Part shown: one piece after another, positions 18,423 through 26,378 of the stretch
Layout of the letters: each line of letters opens with the position of its first letter
How positions within the stretch are numbered: position 1 is the stretch's first letter
DNA from: Thiomonas sp. FB-Cd
GTDB lineage: Bacteria; Pseudomonadota; Gammaproteobacteria; Burkholderiales; Burkholderiaceae_C
Direction: 5' to 3'
Length of the DNA: 64,000 bases
Assembly: GCF_000733775.1 (NCBI RefSeq)
Contig: NZ_JPOE01000002.1
Coordinates: forward strand, 1,612,001-1,676,000
Made by a program: the position numbers and the translations under genes
The notes under the pieces: model-generated
The model's input: the letters and a program-made list of their open reading frames with translations, nothing else
The model's database searches: none
Told to the model about the DNA's origin: nothing

Positions 18423-19382
18423 TTACCTGGGCGCTGGTCCATGACGCTGCGCCGGCTGGCGTGCGCTGCGAGTCGCAGCACGCTGCAGCACTTGCTCAAC
18501 ATCGTGCTGCGCGGCTCGCACCCGCACCGCTCCCCGGCCGCAGCGACGCTTGCCGTAATGCGTCTGATGGGTCTCGATGATGCCATGACCCATGAGTGCG
18601 GCAATCTGCTCCGGAGCCAGGCCTGCGGATTTGGCATCAGCCGCAAACTGATGGCGCCCTGAGTAAAGCGTCGGTCGCCGCTGGCGCTTGGGCCACAGAT
18701 CGCGTGCGGCCCGCCGGATGGCTTGTCGAACCCCGGCATAGGCCTGGTCGTAGAGGCGTTCGGCATTCAGCCGCTTGATGGCCTGGAGCAGATGGTTCAG
18801 CGATGCCCAGTCGGGCGCGTCCAGCGCAGGAATCACCACCGTTCGCGTGGCCCCATGCGCCCGTCCGTTCGTTGCCTTTGCATTTTGCACAAGCAATGCA
18901 ACGTCGAGGGTCTGCGGGTCGCGGGTCACGTGGGCAAGGCGCCACTCGGCTGGACGAAGCCCCGTGACGGTGGTCCACAGCATCCAGCGAGCAGCCAGGT
19001 TGTTCCAGCGCCCCGCATGACCGTCGAGCCAGGTCAGTATTGCTCGCAGCTCTGCAGTCTTCACGGTGCGCGCCTTGCCGTGCGACGTGCGCGACGATGC
19101 GTGCACTGCCGCATCAGCCGGGCGTCCTTCGGTGCAAAGGCGCGCGATCAGCTCGTCGCCAGTGCTCAACCCGGATTGCTCCAAGACGTGCACGACCGCC
19201 GCCCGGTATTGGCGCCAGCTTGCCTCGCGTAATGCCGGTCGCAGAGTCAGGAGCCAGCTGACGAAGTCCGCCCAAGGGACCTCGGGATCCCCCGCATCCT
19301 CGCTTTCATGGTCCTTGACGTAGCGTCGGCAGAGTTGGCGAAACCGCTGCTCGTAGGCCCATTTCGTGTGCGCGCTTTTCAT
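18423..19382 (-). CDS. Tyrosine recombinase / phage-type integrase
   Basis: The 319-residue protein has an N-terminal core-binding helix bundle (MKSAHTKWAYEQRFRQLC) and a catalytic domain. The visible residues are Arg in VTGLRPAEWRL, the His-x-x-His-like box as LYSGRHQFAAD, MGHG, and the nucleophile Tyr in HQTHYGKRRCG. It ends with a basic tail. It overlaps the preceding 106-residue gene by 4 bases, so the two form an operon, probably repressed through the operator at 19731-19743. It could act in plasmid dimer resolution or in integration of the whole element. The tRNA-Arg that could be its target lies about 11 kb away. Confidence 0.85.
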   Translation of the reverse strand: MKSAHTKWAYEQRFRQLCRRYVKDHESEDAGDPEVPWADFVSWLLTLRPALREASWRQYRAAVVHVLEQSGLSTGDELIARLCTEGRPADAAVHASSRTSHGKARTVKTAELRAILTWLDGHAGRWNNLAARWMLWTTVTGLRPAEWRLAHVTRDPQTLDVALLVQNAKATNGRAHGATRTVVIPALDAPDWASLNHLLQAIKRLNAERLYDQAYAGVRQAIRRAARDLWPKRQRRPTLYSGRHQFAADAKSAGLAPEQIAALMGHGIIETHQTHYGKRRCGRGAVRVRAAQHDVEQVLQRAATRSARQPAQRHGPAPR

Positions 19383-19699
19383 GGCCTCCCCCCGTTACTG
19401 GGTGTGCAGTAACGCAGCGCTCGGCCACGCTCCCCCAAGCTCTCTTGCGCGGCCATAAGGCTTTGCGGGTCGGCCGCCTGCACCAGTCGCAGGATGTGCC
19501 GGCGACCCACACGCCAGGCCGGTGCCGTGAGATCGGCTCGCCGCTCAAGCCACCACTGGCAGATCGTGCCCGTCTCAAACGGCATGTAGCCACCCCGGCA
19601 CTCGTGGTGCTCAGGGTTCGGGCTGGTTTCGCGCCACCACACGTAAAGTAGCCAGGCTGCGCCCGGCAAGGTCGATGAGGGGGTCGGTTTGACTCGCAT
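19379..19699 (-). CDS. Hypothetical protein, 106 aa, coupled to the recombinase gene
   Basis: GGAG lies seven bases before the ATG at 19699, and the stop overlaps the start of the recombinase gene by 4 bases. The protein is Trp-rich at its N-terminus (AAWLLYVWWRE) and has LVQAADPQSLMAAQESLGER near the C-terminus. I recognise no domain. Tight coupling suggests an accessory factor for the recombinase or simply a shared promoter. Confidence 0.65.
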   Translation of the reverse strand: MRVKPTPSSTLPGAAWLLYVWWRETSPNPEHHECRGGYMPFETGTICQWWLERRADLTAPAWRVGRRHILRLVQAADPQSLMAAQESLGERGRALRYCTPSNGGRP

Positions 19700-19730
19700 C
19701 GCGCATCTCCGTGACTGTCGATGCGCGAAA

Positions 19731-19743
19731 GCTTACCATAAGC
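19731..19743. promoter_or_regulatory. Palindromic operator candidate upstream of the recombinase operon
   Basis: GCTTACCATAAGC is a palindrome with 5-bp arms (GCTTA/TAAGC) around CCA. It lies 32-44 bases upstream of the start of the 106-aa gene. Its core TTACCATAAGC recurs exactly, inverted, at 20018-20028 before the ribbon-helix-helix gene. The two copies bracket the regulator gene, as expected for an autoregulated repressor that also controls the next operon. Confidence 0.55.
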
Positions 19744-19752
19744 ATACGGGCA

Positions 19753-20016
19753 TTACCGAGTGATCGCGGCCCTTCTTTTGACGCGCGCATCGGCATACCA
19801 CTGCAGAACCAACTCCACCACCGATTGGCGCTCCACGCCCAACTCACTGGCAAGACTGTCCAGGATCTGGACGGCATTGGGGCTCAAAAACAGATCCATC
19901 TGGATTTTCCCGCCCATTCCGAGTCTTTGCCGGCGGCGCTGCTGTGCCGCCCGGTTCTGCTCGCGACGCCTGTCAAGCGCCTCCTGATCCTGATTTTTTG
20001 TCGTTGAATCGTCCAT
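19753..20016 (-). CDS. Ribbon-helix-helix-type small DNA-binding protein
   Basis: The 87-residue protein has a very basic Gln/Arg-rich N-terminus (REQNRAAQQRRRQRLG) and then KIQMDLFLSPNAVQILDSLA and VERQSVVELVLQWYADA, a beta strand and two helices as in Arc/CopG-type regulators. The copy of TTACCATAAGC sits 2 bases before the start codon, and a second copy lies just after the gene. There is no Shine-Dalgarno, so the transcript may be leaderless. It probably represses itself and the 106-aa/recombinase operon. Confidence 0.65.
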   Translation of the reverse strand: MDDSTTKNQDQEALDRRREQNRAAQQRRRQRLGMGGKIQMDLFLSPNAVQILDSLASELGVERQSVVELVLQWYADARVKRRAAITR

Positions 20017-20017
20017 T

Positions 20018-20028
20018 GCTTATGGTAA
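20018..20028. promoter_or_regulatory. Second copy of the RHH operator candidate
   Basis: GCTTATGGTAA is the exact reverse complement of TTACCATAAGC at 19733-19743. It lies between the divergent ribbon-helix-helix gene and the 153-aa gene starting at 20072, so binding here could affect both. Confidence 0.5.
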
Positions 20029-20071
20029 TATTCTCGAATGATTTGCGTATCACCTTCCAGGAGTCGTGATT

Positions 20072-20530
20072 ATGAAGCGCCATCCGTTTCATGCCGGTTT
20101 CGCACCACGCAGCGCCCTCGGGCAGTTTCTCTATACCTTCTACGCGGAGGATTGCGATGATGGGGCTGTGCAAGCGTGCTTCAGACAGGGGAGCCTCGCC
20201 TTCGATCCGGTCGAATTGGCGATCTGGTGGCAGAGCAAACGCCCACTCATGGCTGCAGATCTTTGGCAGCAAGGCGCAAGGCACCTGTTCGCGATGATCA
20301 GCGAATGCGGATGCGACGAATGGCAGGAGGCCGCCGACCGCCTGGCCATCGACGTCGACGCCGCGGCCCGGGGTGGGCGGCGAGCCCCGGTGGATGATGT
20401 TTTCGGGCCGATGGGGATTCGCCGTTGCGCGCCCCCGCTGGCTGAGCCGCCCACCCCTCGGTGCCGCAGGGGCGACGGGCCGGCGACTGCGCTGCGAAGG
20501 ATGACCCATCGCCTCCCCAACACGGCGTGA
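20072..20530 (+). CDS. Hypothetical protein, 152 aa
   Basis: AGGAG at 20059-20063 is eight bases before the ATG at 20072, which I prefer to the GTG at 20066. The protein has an N-terminal folded-looking part (QFLYTFYAEDCDDGAVQACF, LWQQGARHLFAMISECGCDE) and an Arg/Pro-rich tail that may be disordered. No domain was recognised. It is divergent from the ribbon-helix-helix regulator and shares its control region. The overlapping minus-strand ORF is rejected because it lacks a ribosome site and any feature. Confidence 0.6.
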   Translation: MKRHPFHAGFAPRSALGQFLYTFYAEDCDDGAVQACFRQGSLAFDPVELAIWWQSKRPLMAADLWQQGARHLFAMISECGCDEWQEAADRLAIDVDAAARGGRRAPVDDVFGPMGIRRCAPPLAEPPTPRCRRGDGPATALRRMTHRLPNTA

Positions 20531-20680
20531 ACCTGCAAAAGGGCTGCAAGGCCATTTCCTTCGCGAGATCGCTGCACTTGGATAGCCGTGTCCGCTAGGT
20601 CGTGCGATGGGTTGGAGACGATTTCGCGATGCTGCCTCTGCCGCGCAGCTTACTTGGCGCTTCGAGAGAACAGACGTCGT

Positions 20681-20971
20681 TCACCCACTTCCATGGGCGC
20701 AGGTGTAGCAACGTCGCTCACCGGGGATGGATGCGTGCCCGCAGACCTCGCAAAATTCCATCATGGGATTCAGAGGCGGGTTGAGTATTCGCGTGCCTGT
20801 GTTCACGCTCCCGAAGGTAACCGTGCCGCCCCAGAATCCAGCCGAAGTCCCTTCGTGCGCTGTGGATCCTTTGGGCCGTTGCACGACTTCGATGTGCATG
20901 GCCTTGCCCCGTACCCCCTTTGACCATGAATGAAACCGGCGCGCGCCCTTTCGCCTACGGATCTTCGCCAT
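20681..20971 (-). CDS. Small zinc-ribbon-like protein, 96 aa
   Basis: From the ATG at 20971 the protein reads MAKIRRRKGARRFHSWSKG and ends with FCEVCGHASIPGERRCYTC, a C-x2-C...C-x2-C zinc-ribbon pattern at about residues 76-92. The middle (TSAGFWGGTVTFGSVNTG) is Gly-rich beta-like sequence. A GGGGG run about ten bases upstream is a weak ribosome site. It is divergent from the MerR gene. Function is unknown; nucleic-acid or protein binding is plausible. Confidence 0.5.
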   Translation of the reverse strand: MAKIRRRKGARRFHSWSKGVRGKAMHIEVVQRPKGSTAHEGTSAGFWGGTVTFGSVNTGTRILNPPLNPMMEFCEVCGHASIPGERRCYTCAHGSG

Positions 20972-21100
20972 CGATTCAGAGCCCCCATTGGTGTGCAGCG
21001 GCATCAACATCATTCTCTCCGTGGCTGAGCAGGTCCATCCTTGTGGGCGGGAGGGCTGTATCGCCGTACGTTGATGGTGCGCCAACGACGCGCAATCTGA

Positions 21101-21147
21101 AACCCCTCGGGCAAAGGGGTTGCAAAAAGCCAGTTGTTGTGTATAAA
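21101..21147 (+). promoter_or_regulatory. Promoter of the MerR/VIT-VWA operon with an overlapping inverted repeat
   Basis: TTGCAA at 21120-21125 and TATAAA at 21142-21147 are 16 bases apart. The inverted repeat AACCCCT / AGGGGTT (21101-21107 and 21115-21121, 7-base loop) ends inside the -35 box. Transcription should begin at about 21154-21156, at the ATG of the regulator itself. Confidence 0.5.
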
Positions 21148-21155
21148 TAAAGTGT

Positions 21156-21608
21156 ATGAATAATTCAGTCCCAGCTCCCAGCTACTCACTGACCGAACTG
21201 TGCTCCCTGGCCGACGTGCCTCTACGCACGGCGCGCTACTACGTCCAGATCGGCCTAGTCGACCGCCCGCAGGGCGAAACGCGCGCAGCCCACTACGACG
21301 GCCATCACCTTGAGCAGCTGCTGCAGGCGCGAAAGTGGGCAGCCGCCGGGGTCTCGCTGGAGAGGATCCGGGGATTGCTTCATGGTGAACCGCCCCCGGT
21401 GCCGTCGCCCCAGCCGTCGCTGCCCGGAACCGTAGAGGTCCGCAGCCACATCACGGTGGCACAAGGAATCGAACTGGTCGTCGAGCCGGCACGCGCCGGG
21501 TTGGATCCGGCTCAGCTACGCGCCCTGGTGCGGGGTGCCGTCGAGCTCTACGGGCGCCTCACCGACGTGCTGCCTAGGCAAAAACAACAAGGAGAAGACG
21601 ATGTTTGA
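21156..21608 (+). CDS. MerR-family transcriptional regulator
   Basis: The 150-residue protein has an N-terminal MerR helix-turn-helix: SLTELCSLADVPLRTARYYV followed by QIGLVDRPQGETRAAHYDGH and a wing/helix KWAAAGVSLERIRGLLHGE. The C-terminal half has no Cys or metal site, so the inducer is probably not a metal. No Shine-Dalgarno precedes the ATG, and the predicted transcription start coincides with it, so the mRNA may be leaderless. It overlaps the VIT/VWA gene by 8 bases and most likely controls it. Confidence 0.82.
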   Translation: MNNSVPAPSYSLTELCSLADVPLRTARYYVQIGLVDRPQGETRAAHYDGHHLEQLLQARKWAAAGVSLERIRGLLHGEPPPVPSPQPSLPGTVEVRSHITVAQGIELVVEPARAGLDPAQLRALVRGAVELYGRLTDVLPRQKQQGEDDV

Positions 21609-23937
21609 ACAATCCTCCCGTCGACCCGCGGCCCTCGTGGCTCCCACAGTCCATTCCATGGTCTTCGAAGGCGCGCACCTGCGTGGCGATCTGCAGGGCC
21701 CGCTGCTGCGTGCCGAGATCGAGCAGCGCTTCACCAACCAATCCGCCGAAGCAATCGAGGCTGTCTACACTTTTCCTTTGCCATATGACGCTGTGATCCT
21801 GGGCGTGAATGCCACCGTGGGAGATCGAGAACTATGCGGCAGTGTGTTTGCCCGCGTCGAGGCTGGCGAGCGCTACGAGAAGGCGGTCACCGACGGTGAT
21901 GCCGCGCTGATGCTCGAGCTGAACCCCGATGGCAGTATCACCCTCAACCTCGGAAATTTGCTGCCTGGGGAAAGCTGCGTCGTCCAGATTCGGTACGGTC
22001 AGCTGTTGCGCTTCGAACATGGCGGCCTTCGACTGATCTTCCCCACAGTCATTGCGCCGCGCTTCGGAGATCCCGTGCACGACGGCGGCTTGCAACCCCA
22101 CCAAGTCGCCGCGGCCGACCTGTGCACCGAGCATTCCTTCGTGCTGGACCTTTCCCTGCACGGCGCCTTGGCGCGGGCAGATATGCACTCGCCCAGCCAT
22201 ACGATCCACTGCGTTCGCGATGAACGCCTGGAATTGGTAAGAGTGACCCTGGGAAAAGACGCTCGCCTCGACCGCGATTTCGTGCTGGTCTTGGATGGGT
22301 TGGAACACGACAGCATTGTTCTGTTTCAGGACGACCCCTTGGAGCCGGGATCCAGCGCACTGGTCGGCGGCTTGTGCCCTCATCTCGACGCCAAAGCACC
22401 TGTGAGCGTCAGCGTGCACCTTTTGGTCGACTGCTCGGGATCGATGGCAGGCGACAGCATGGCAGCCGCCAAGCGAGCACTTCAGTCGATTGTCGGGAAG
22501 CTGCGCAAAGGAGACTCCTTCAGCGTTTCGCGCTTCGGCTCCGAGGTCGAGCATCGCAGCCTTGAGCTATGGTCAGCAGACGCCGTGCACCGGCTAGCCG
22601 CGCGGCGCTGGATCGATGAGCTGGACGCGGACCTTGGCGGAACGAGGATGGAACAGGCTCTGGCATCGACGCTGGCGCTTGCGGCGGAGCGCCAGGCGGA
22701 CGTGCTAGTACTTACCGATGGCGAGATTTATGCGATCGACGCAGTGATCAATGCCGCCCGGCGCGGAGGCAAGCGGATCTTTGCCGTGGGGATTGGAAGC
22801 TCACCCGCAGAAGGACACCTGCGGCGGCTGGCCGAAGCCAGCGGGGGCGGTTGCGACTTCGTCGGGCCCGCCGAGGACGTGGAGCCGGCAATGCTGCGGA
22901 TGTTTTCCCGCATGCGTTCCGTGCGGGCGCACCAGCTGCACCTGGAACTTCCTGGCAACGCCCAGCCCATCTGGCTGGCTGGTCTTGATGGCTCCGCGTT
23001 TTGCGGCGACACTCTGTTCCTCGCGGCAGCGCTGCGGCAGCCCGCTCAGGCGCAGATCACCGTCACGGCTCTGGGAGTCGACGGTGGCAGGAAAACGGTC
23101 GCGCAAGCCATGCTTGAGAAGGCAAGCGGGAGCGGCGAGGATTTGGCGAGGGTCGCCGCTTCCCTGCGCCTGCGCTACGTTGAGCTAAGCGTCGAGCAAA
23201 GAACGGAGCTGGCGGTTCGCTACCAGCTGCTCAGCGATTGCACGAGCTTCTTTCTGCTGGCGAAACGAGAGGGGAACCACCGCACCACTGGTATGCCGGC
23301 CCTGTGCAAGGTCCACCCGATGCTGGCGGCGGGGTGTGGGGGCAGCGGGGTCGTGTGGCCGCAGAGCATGCGCGCTGATCTATCGTGCCTACGAATGGTT
23401 GATCGCGCCGCGTTTTCGATTGCACCGCCTTTATCGATCGATCGCGCTCGCCAGCCCCCTGGTAGCGCGCTCCGCGCGCTGACCGGCGCGAAATCGAAGG
23501 GCAAGCCGGTGGCCGCGCAATCCCTGTGGGATATGGATCCGGTGGGCACCGCGGCCAAGAACACGGCAAACGACGCAGGGGTGCGGAAGCTGTTCGCCCC
23601 GGTGGCGGGCGTCGGCGTGAGTCCATTGCGCATGAAGAAATGGTTGAACAACCGCAAGGTCGAGGCTTGGCCGAAGACTTTCGATGAGCTAAGCGCGCTG
23701 GGTGTGCCAGAGCGTATCGTGTTCTGGCTGCGGAATGACTTTTGGGCAACGCGGCATCCCTACCGCGAGGAAGATGATGTCGTGCGGGCCTTTCTTGAGG
23801 CGATCCGGCACATGGCGCGATCGAAGCGAGGCAAGAGCCGAGATGGGCGGCATCGGCAGTATTCCGAGCTCACTCGGGAGCTGATCGCTGAACTGCAGGG
23901 CATCCGCGAGGAAGCATGGGTTCGATCGGCTTGGTGA
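21601..23937 (+). CDS. VIT and VWA domain protein
   Basis: From the ATG at 21601 (AAGGAG six bases before) the protein has 778 residues. Residues 15-140 form a VIT domain (AEIEQRFTNQSAEAIEAVYT, FPLPYDAVI). Residues about 255-430 form a von Willebrand A domain with an intact MIDAS: VHLLVDCSGSMAGDSM, the Thr in LGGTRMEQAL, and VLVLTDGEIYAI. A long unassigned C-terminal extension follows (about residues 600-778). There is no signal peptide or membrane segment, unlike the sortase-target relatives, so it should be cytoplasmic. It is translationally coupled to the MerR gene. A metal-dependent protein-interaction role is expected, but the partner is unknown. Confidence 0.85.
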   Translation: MFEQSSRRPAALVAPTVHSMVFEGAHLRGDLQGPLLRAEIEQRFTNQSAEAIEAVYTFPLPYDAVILGVNATVGDRELCGSVFARVEAGERYEKAVTDGDAALMLELNPDGSITLNLGNLLPGESCVVQIRYGQLLRFEHGGLRLIFPTVIAPRFGDPVHDGGLQPHQVAAADLCTEHSFVLDLSLHGALARADMHSPSHTIHCVRDERLELVRVTLGKDARLDRDFVLVLDGLEHDSIVLFQDDPLEPGSSALVGGLCPHLDAKAPVSVSVHLLVDCSGSMAGDSMAAAKRALQSIVGKLRKGDSFSVSRFGSEVEHRSLELWSADAVHRLAARRWIDELDADLGGTRMEQALASTLALAAERQADVLVLTDGEIYAIDAVINAARRGGKRIFAVGIGSSPAEGHLRRLAEASGGGCDFVGPAEDVEPAMLRMFSRMRSVRAHQLHLELPGNAQPIWLAGLDGSAFCGDTLFLAAALRQPAQAQITVTALGVDGGRKTVAQAMLEKASGSGEDLARVAASLRLRYVELSVEQRTELAVRYQLLSDCTSFFLLAKREGNHRTTGMPALCKVHPMLAAGCGGSGVVWPQSMRADLSCLRMVDRAAFSIAPPLSIDRARQPPGSALRALTGAKSKGKPVAAQSLWDMDPVGTAAKNTANDAGVRKLFAPVAGVGVSPLRMKKWLNNRKVEAWPKTFDELSALGVPERIVFWLRNDFWATRHPYREEDDVVRAFLEAIRHMARSKRGKSRDGRHRQYSELTRELIAELQGIREEAWVRSAW

Positions 23938-23973
23938 CATCCCCCTCGAAGGGGCAGACGAAGGACTGTGGAT

Positions 23974-24252
23974 ATGAAAGCCCGAAAATTTCCATCAAGC
24001 GAAGCCGAACTCCAGATCCTAAAGCGCAATAGCGGCCCGAGACCCAAGCGGCCCACGTCCATGAGAAGGAAATTGCCGCGGCTCACCTGCCCGCTTTGCG
24101 GGGCCGAGATCTGGAGCGGTGGCTTGGTGGGCCACAAGATCGAAGTCCACGGCGAGTCTTCCCACCTTCCCACGCTCAAGACAAGACCCCTTCCGGTCCG
24201 GGTTCGCGTCCTCAACGGCGGACTGCCGTCGCTTGGGAAAGGCGCCCGGTAG
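23974..24252 (+). CDS. Small C2H2-like zinc-finger protein, 92 aa
   Basis: AAGGA at 23961-23965 supports the ATG at 23974, 36 bases after the VIT/VWA stop. The centre of the protein is LTCPLCGAEIWSGGLVGHKI ending in EVH, a C-x2-C-x10-H-x4-H pattern. The flanks are basic (RRKLPRLT, RPLPVRVRVL). A short hairpin CCCCT/AGGGG at about 23943-23954 lies between the two genes. It is probably the third gene of the MerR module. Confidence 0.5.
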   Translation: MKARKFPSSEAELQILKRNSGPRPKRPTSMRRKLPRLTCPLCGAEIWSGGLVGHKIEVHGESSHLPTLKTRPLPVRVRVLNGGLPSLGKGAR

Positions 24253-24896
24253 CAGACAACGAGCGCTGCCCCCTCCGGTACCGGGGCACTTGTGGCAACG
24301 GTCCGAAGCCATGCTGCCAATCGCTGGAAAACGCGGGAACAACACGCATCGCCGATTTATGACGGGATGCACATCGTCGTTCAGCCCGCCCATGCGACGC
24401 GCGAGAAAGCGCGAGCACCACTTGCCCATCGTGTCCTGCTGCGTCAGCCTCAGCCTGCCAGCGACGCTCTTGTTGGGTTCGCCGCCCGCGCCTTAGCGAA
24501 TGATGCGTGCATGCATGCTTAACGCGGCCGGAAGTGAGTGGCTTCGGGAAAAGGATTGAAGCTGAGGACGTTCCTGGTCCGTCAGCGCTACCTCCGTCTT
24601 CGGTCGGCCTGTTTGCATCGCGGCATCTTTGTCCCAAAGATATACCGCAGTGGTACCCAAGACTAATGCCTGTTATTTACAGGACAGTACACCAGCCCCG
24701 GCGCCGATAAACACATCCCCGCCGCTGCGCGGCACGGCGCCGAGATCCCGAGTGTTGCGGTCGATCATCCGCCGCAAGAGCGCCTCCGTTCGGCAGCGTT
24801 CAAAATGAGCGCGCCGAGCGCGCAAGAAAAAGTGGGTGGTGGACACCCCATTCCGGAGACCGCGAAATCGAAATTCGCGTGACGCAACAAAAGCGA
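24253..24896. other. Intergenic, no gene recognised
   Basis: Short ORFs on both strands show no ribosome site or domain. One plus-strand frame includes several cysteines (RCPLRYRGTCGNGPKPCC), but it overlaps the zinc-finger gene out of frame and I do not support it. Confidence 0.5.
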
Positions 24897-24916
24897 AGCC
24901 CGCCTCAAGGCGGGCT
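24897..24916 (-). terminator. Rho-independent terminator after the TOPRIM primase gene
   Basis: AGCCCGCC and GGCGGGCT form a perfect 8-bp stem with a 4-base loop. Read on the minus strand it is followed by TTCGCTTTTGTT. It lies about 30 bases after the stop of the minus-strand primase gene, so it should end the rep operon. Confidence 0.75.
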
Positions 24917-24925
24917 CACAAACAC

Positions 24926-24940
24926 GGCATGTGGGGAAAG
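24926..24940 (+). repeat. Copy 1 of the GGCATGTGGGGAAA motif
   Basis: GGCATGTGGGGAAAG followed by GGTGG. The same motif recurs at 26010, 26086-26106 (inverted, imperfect) and 30321, all within the replicon region. Confidence 0.6.
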
Positions 24941-24945
24941 GGTGG

Positions 24946-25935
24946 TCAGGCAGCTTGAAGCTGGGTCTGGCTCGCATTACAGATTGCCTTCGTTTTGTCC
25001 GCCCAGTCCTTGATTCCAGGCCCGGACGGCGGCGGCACACGAATGTATTCCAGCCCGCCATCGCGGCATATCCGCGCAATTTTTGATGCCATGTCCTCGC
25101 CTGCGGCGTCCCGGTCGTGGGCTGCGCAAATCCTGGGGATCGAAAAGCGCCTTGCGGTCCCGACAACCGCGTCAAACAGCGCGTCTTCAGACGGCCGCCC
25201 CCCGAGACTTCCGGCCCATGCCGCGCCACCCCTGTCCAGTCCAAGCAGCTGGACGAGAGCCAGGGCGTCGATGCCGGCTTCAACGAGGTACAGCGCCCGG
25301 GGCGGCTCAGGCCTCGGGCGGACCAAAAACATGGTTTTTCGGCCCCCGAATCGCTTGAAGTCAGGGTCCGCGGACCGGAGCTCGTAGCCGGTCAGCTCGC
25401 CATCAGAGCTGAAGTGCGGGAAACCAAAGTTCAGGTAACTGCCAAAGCCCTTCAACCCAGTCATGCCCGAGCGCCGTGCGAGGTCGATGATCGACTGTCT
25501 CAGCCCGCGCTCGATCAGCAACCGGTGGACATATCCCGGCTCTGGCAGAACCTGGGGCAACGTTCTGAGCGATTTTGCGGCAGTCTCTTGTGTTGGGTGG
25601 GGCCGTGGCACTACCGGACCAAAAGAATCGATCTGAGAGCCTTCCAGGCGCATCAAACGGCGCTTCGCATCACCCAAGCTGCCCCCGAACAGGAATTGGG
25701 CCAGCGCCAACCAATCGCCTCGGGTCTCGCCATGCCCGTGCAAGAACCACATCTGGTAGTCCACTGCCTTGCTGCTTAGCGGCAGGCAAATCAGCTGCCC
25801 GCAGGCGCTGCGCAAGTACCGGTACGCGCCGCCCTTCTCGCGCTGGGCCTTCGGGTCATCGACCAGGCCAAGCGCGGCAATGGCCGCTTCAGTGTTGATG
25901 TAGCGGAATGCTCGGGTGTCTCGAAAGTCGATCAT
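24946..25935 (-). CDS. TOPRIM-domain primase-like protein (DUF3991/TOPRIM type)
   Basis: The 329-residue protein starts at the ATG at 25935, supported by GGAG six bases upstream; the open frame extends further back without a ribosome site. The N-terminal part (DTRAFRYINTEAAIAALGL) is DUF3991-like. The C-terminal TOPRIM domain shows LYLVEAGIDALALVQLLG with the catalytic Glu and ICAAHDRDAAGEDMA with the DxD pair. TOPRIM primases make RNA primers. Here it follows iterons, repC and repA on the same strand, the place where an IncQ plasmid would carry a RepB-type primase. That substitution role is inferred from position. A terminator follows directly. Confidence 0.72.
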   Translation of the reverse strand: MIDFRDTRAFRYINTEAAIAALGLVDDPKAQREKGGAYRYLRSACGQLICLPLSSKAVDYQMWFLHGHGETRGDWLALAQFLFGGSLGDAKRRLMRLEGSQIDSFGPVVPRPHPTQETAAKSLRTLPQVLPEPGYVHRLLIERGLRQSIIDLARRSGMTGLKGFGSYLNFGFPHFSSDGELTGYELRSADPDFKRFGGRKTMFLVRPRPEPPRALYLVEAGIDALALVQLLGLDRGGAAWAGSLGGRPSEDALFDAVVGTARRFSIPRICAAHDRDAAGEDMASKIARICRDGGLEYIRVPPPSGPGIKDWADKTKAICNASQTQLQAA

Positions 25936-25999
25936 CAAAATCTCCAGCGTGTCCAAGCCCATTCCTAAGACCGCGAAAAGGCACGCCTGACGGCGCGCA

Positions 26000-26112
26000 C
26001 CCAAAAGCCGGCATGTGGGGAAAAAGGTGGATGGGAAAGCCGGGCCGAGTCCAGCCCCAAGGCAACAAAGCCAGCGACCTCGGCACTTTTCCCCCACAGG
26101 CCGGCTTTTGGG
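26000..26112. repeat. Large inverted repeat in the replication origin region (ssi-like)
   Basis: The left arm at 26000-26029 starts CCCAAAAGCCGGCATGTGGG. The right arm at 26084-26112, read on the minus strand, starts CCCAAAAGCCGGCCTGTGGG. The first 21 positions differ only once, and both arms continue with an A-rich run and GTG. The arms are separated by about 54 bases. Paired, oppositely oriented single-strand initiation sites recognised by a primase are a hallmark of IncQ oriV, so these are candidates for that role. Confidence 0.65.
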
Positions 26113-26173
26113 TTCATGGGGTCTGGGTTTTGAGGCGACGAGAAAAGCGCGACTTCAAAGCGCGTTTTTCTCT

Positions 26174-26202
26174 AAGCCTTCCATATCTTGTATGGAAGGC
26201 TT
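26174..26202. repeat. Perfect 12-bp inverted repeat beside the iterons
   Basis: AAGCCTTCCATA (26174-26185) and TATGGAAGGCTT (26191-26202) flank TCTTG. It is followed by two copies of CTTATAC (26200-26206 and 26212-26218). It lies between the ssi-like arms and the iterons in an A+T-richer stretch, where an origin would melt. It could also act as a transcription terminator for the rep genes. Confidence 0.6.
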
Positions 26203-26245
26203 ATACAAAGTCTTATACGGGGCCGTTTTTCAGAGGGGAAGGAGC

Positions 26246-26378
26246 GGTTGAAAACACGCATTCGCGCGGTTGAAAACACGCATTCGCGCGGTTGAAAACA
26301 CGCATTCGCGCGGTTGAAAACACGCATTCGCGCTGGGGATGCGGGCGGGGCCGCGGTGTCAAGAACACGCATTCGCGC
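26246..26378. repeat. oriV iterons: four perfect 22-bp direct repeats plus a degenerate fifth
   Basis: Four head-to-tail copies occupy 26246-26267, 26268-26289, 26290-26311 and 26312-26333. Each begins GGTTGAAAACACGC and ends ATTCGCGC, with no mismatch. A fifth copy at 26357-26378 matches 18 of 22 positions and overlaps the last codons of repC. A 22-bp period is the spacing of IncQ iterons bound by RepC. The low number and perfect identity suggest a recently active origin. Confidence 0.85.

Noticed and set aside
19973..20509. 178-codon minus-strand frame
   Set aside because: Overlaps two better-supported divergent genes and the operator; no features.
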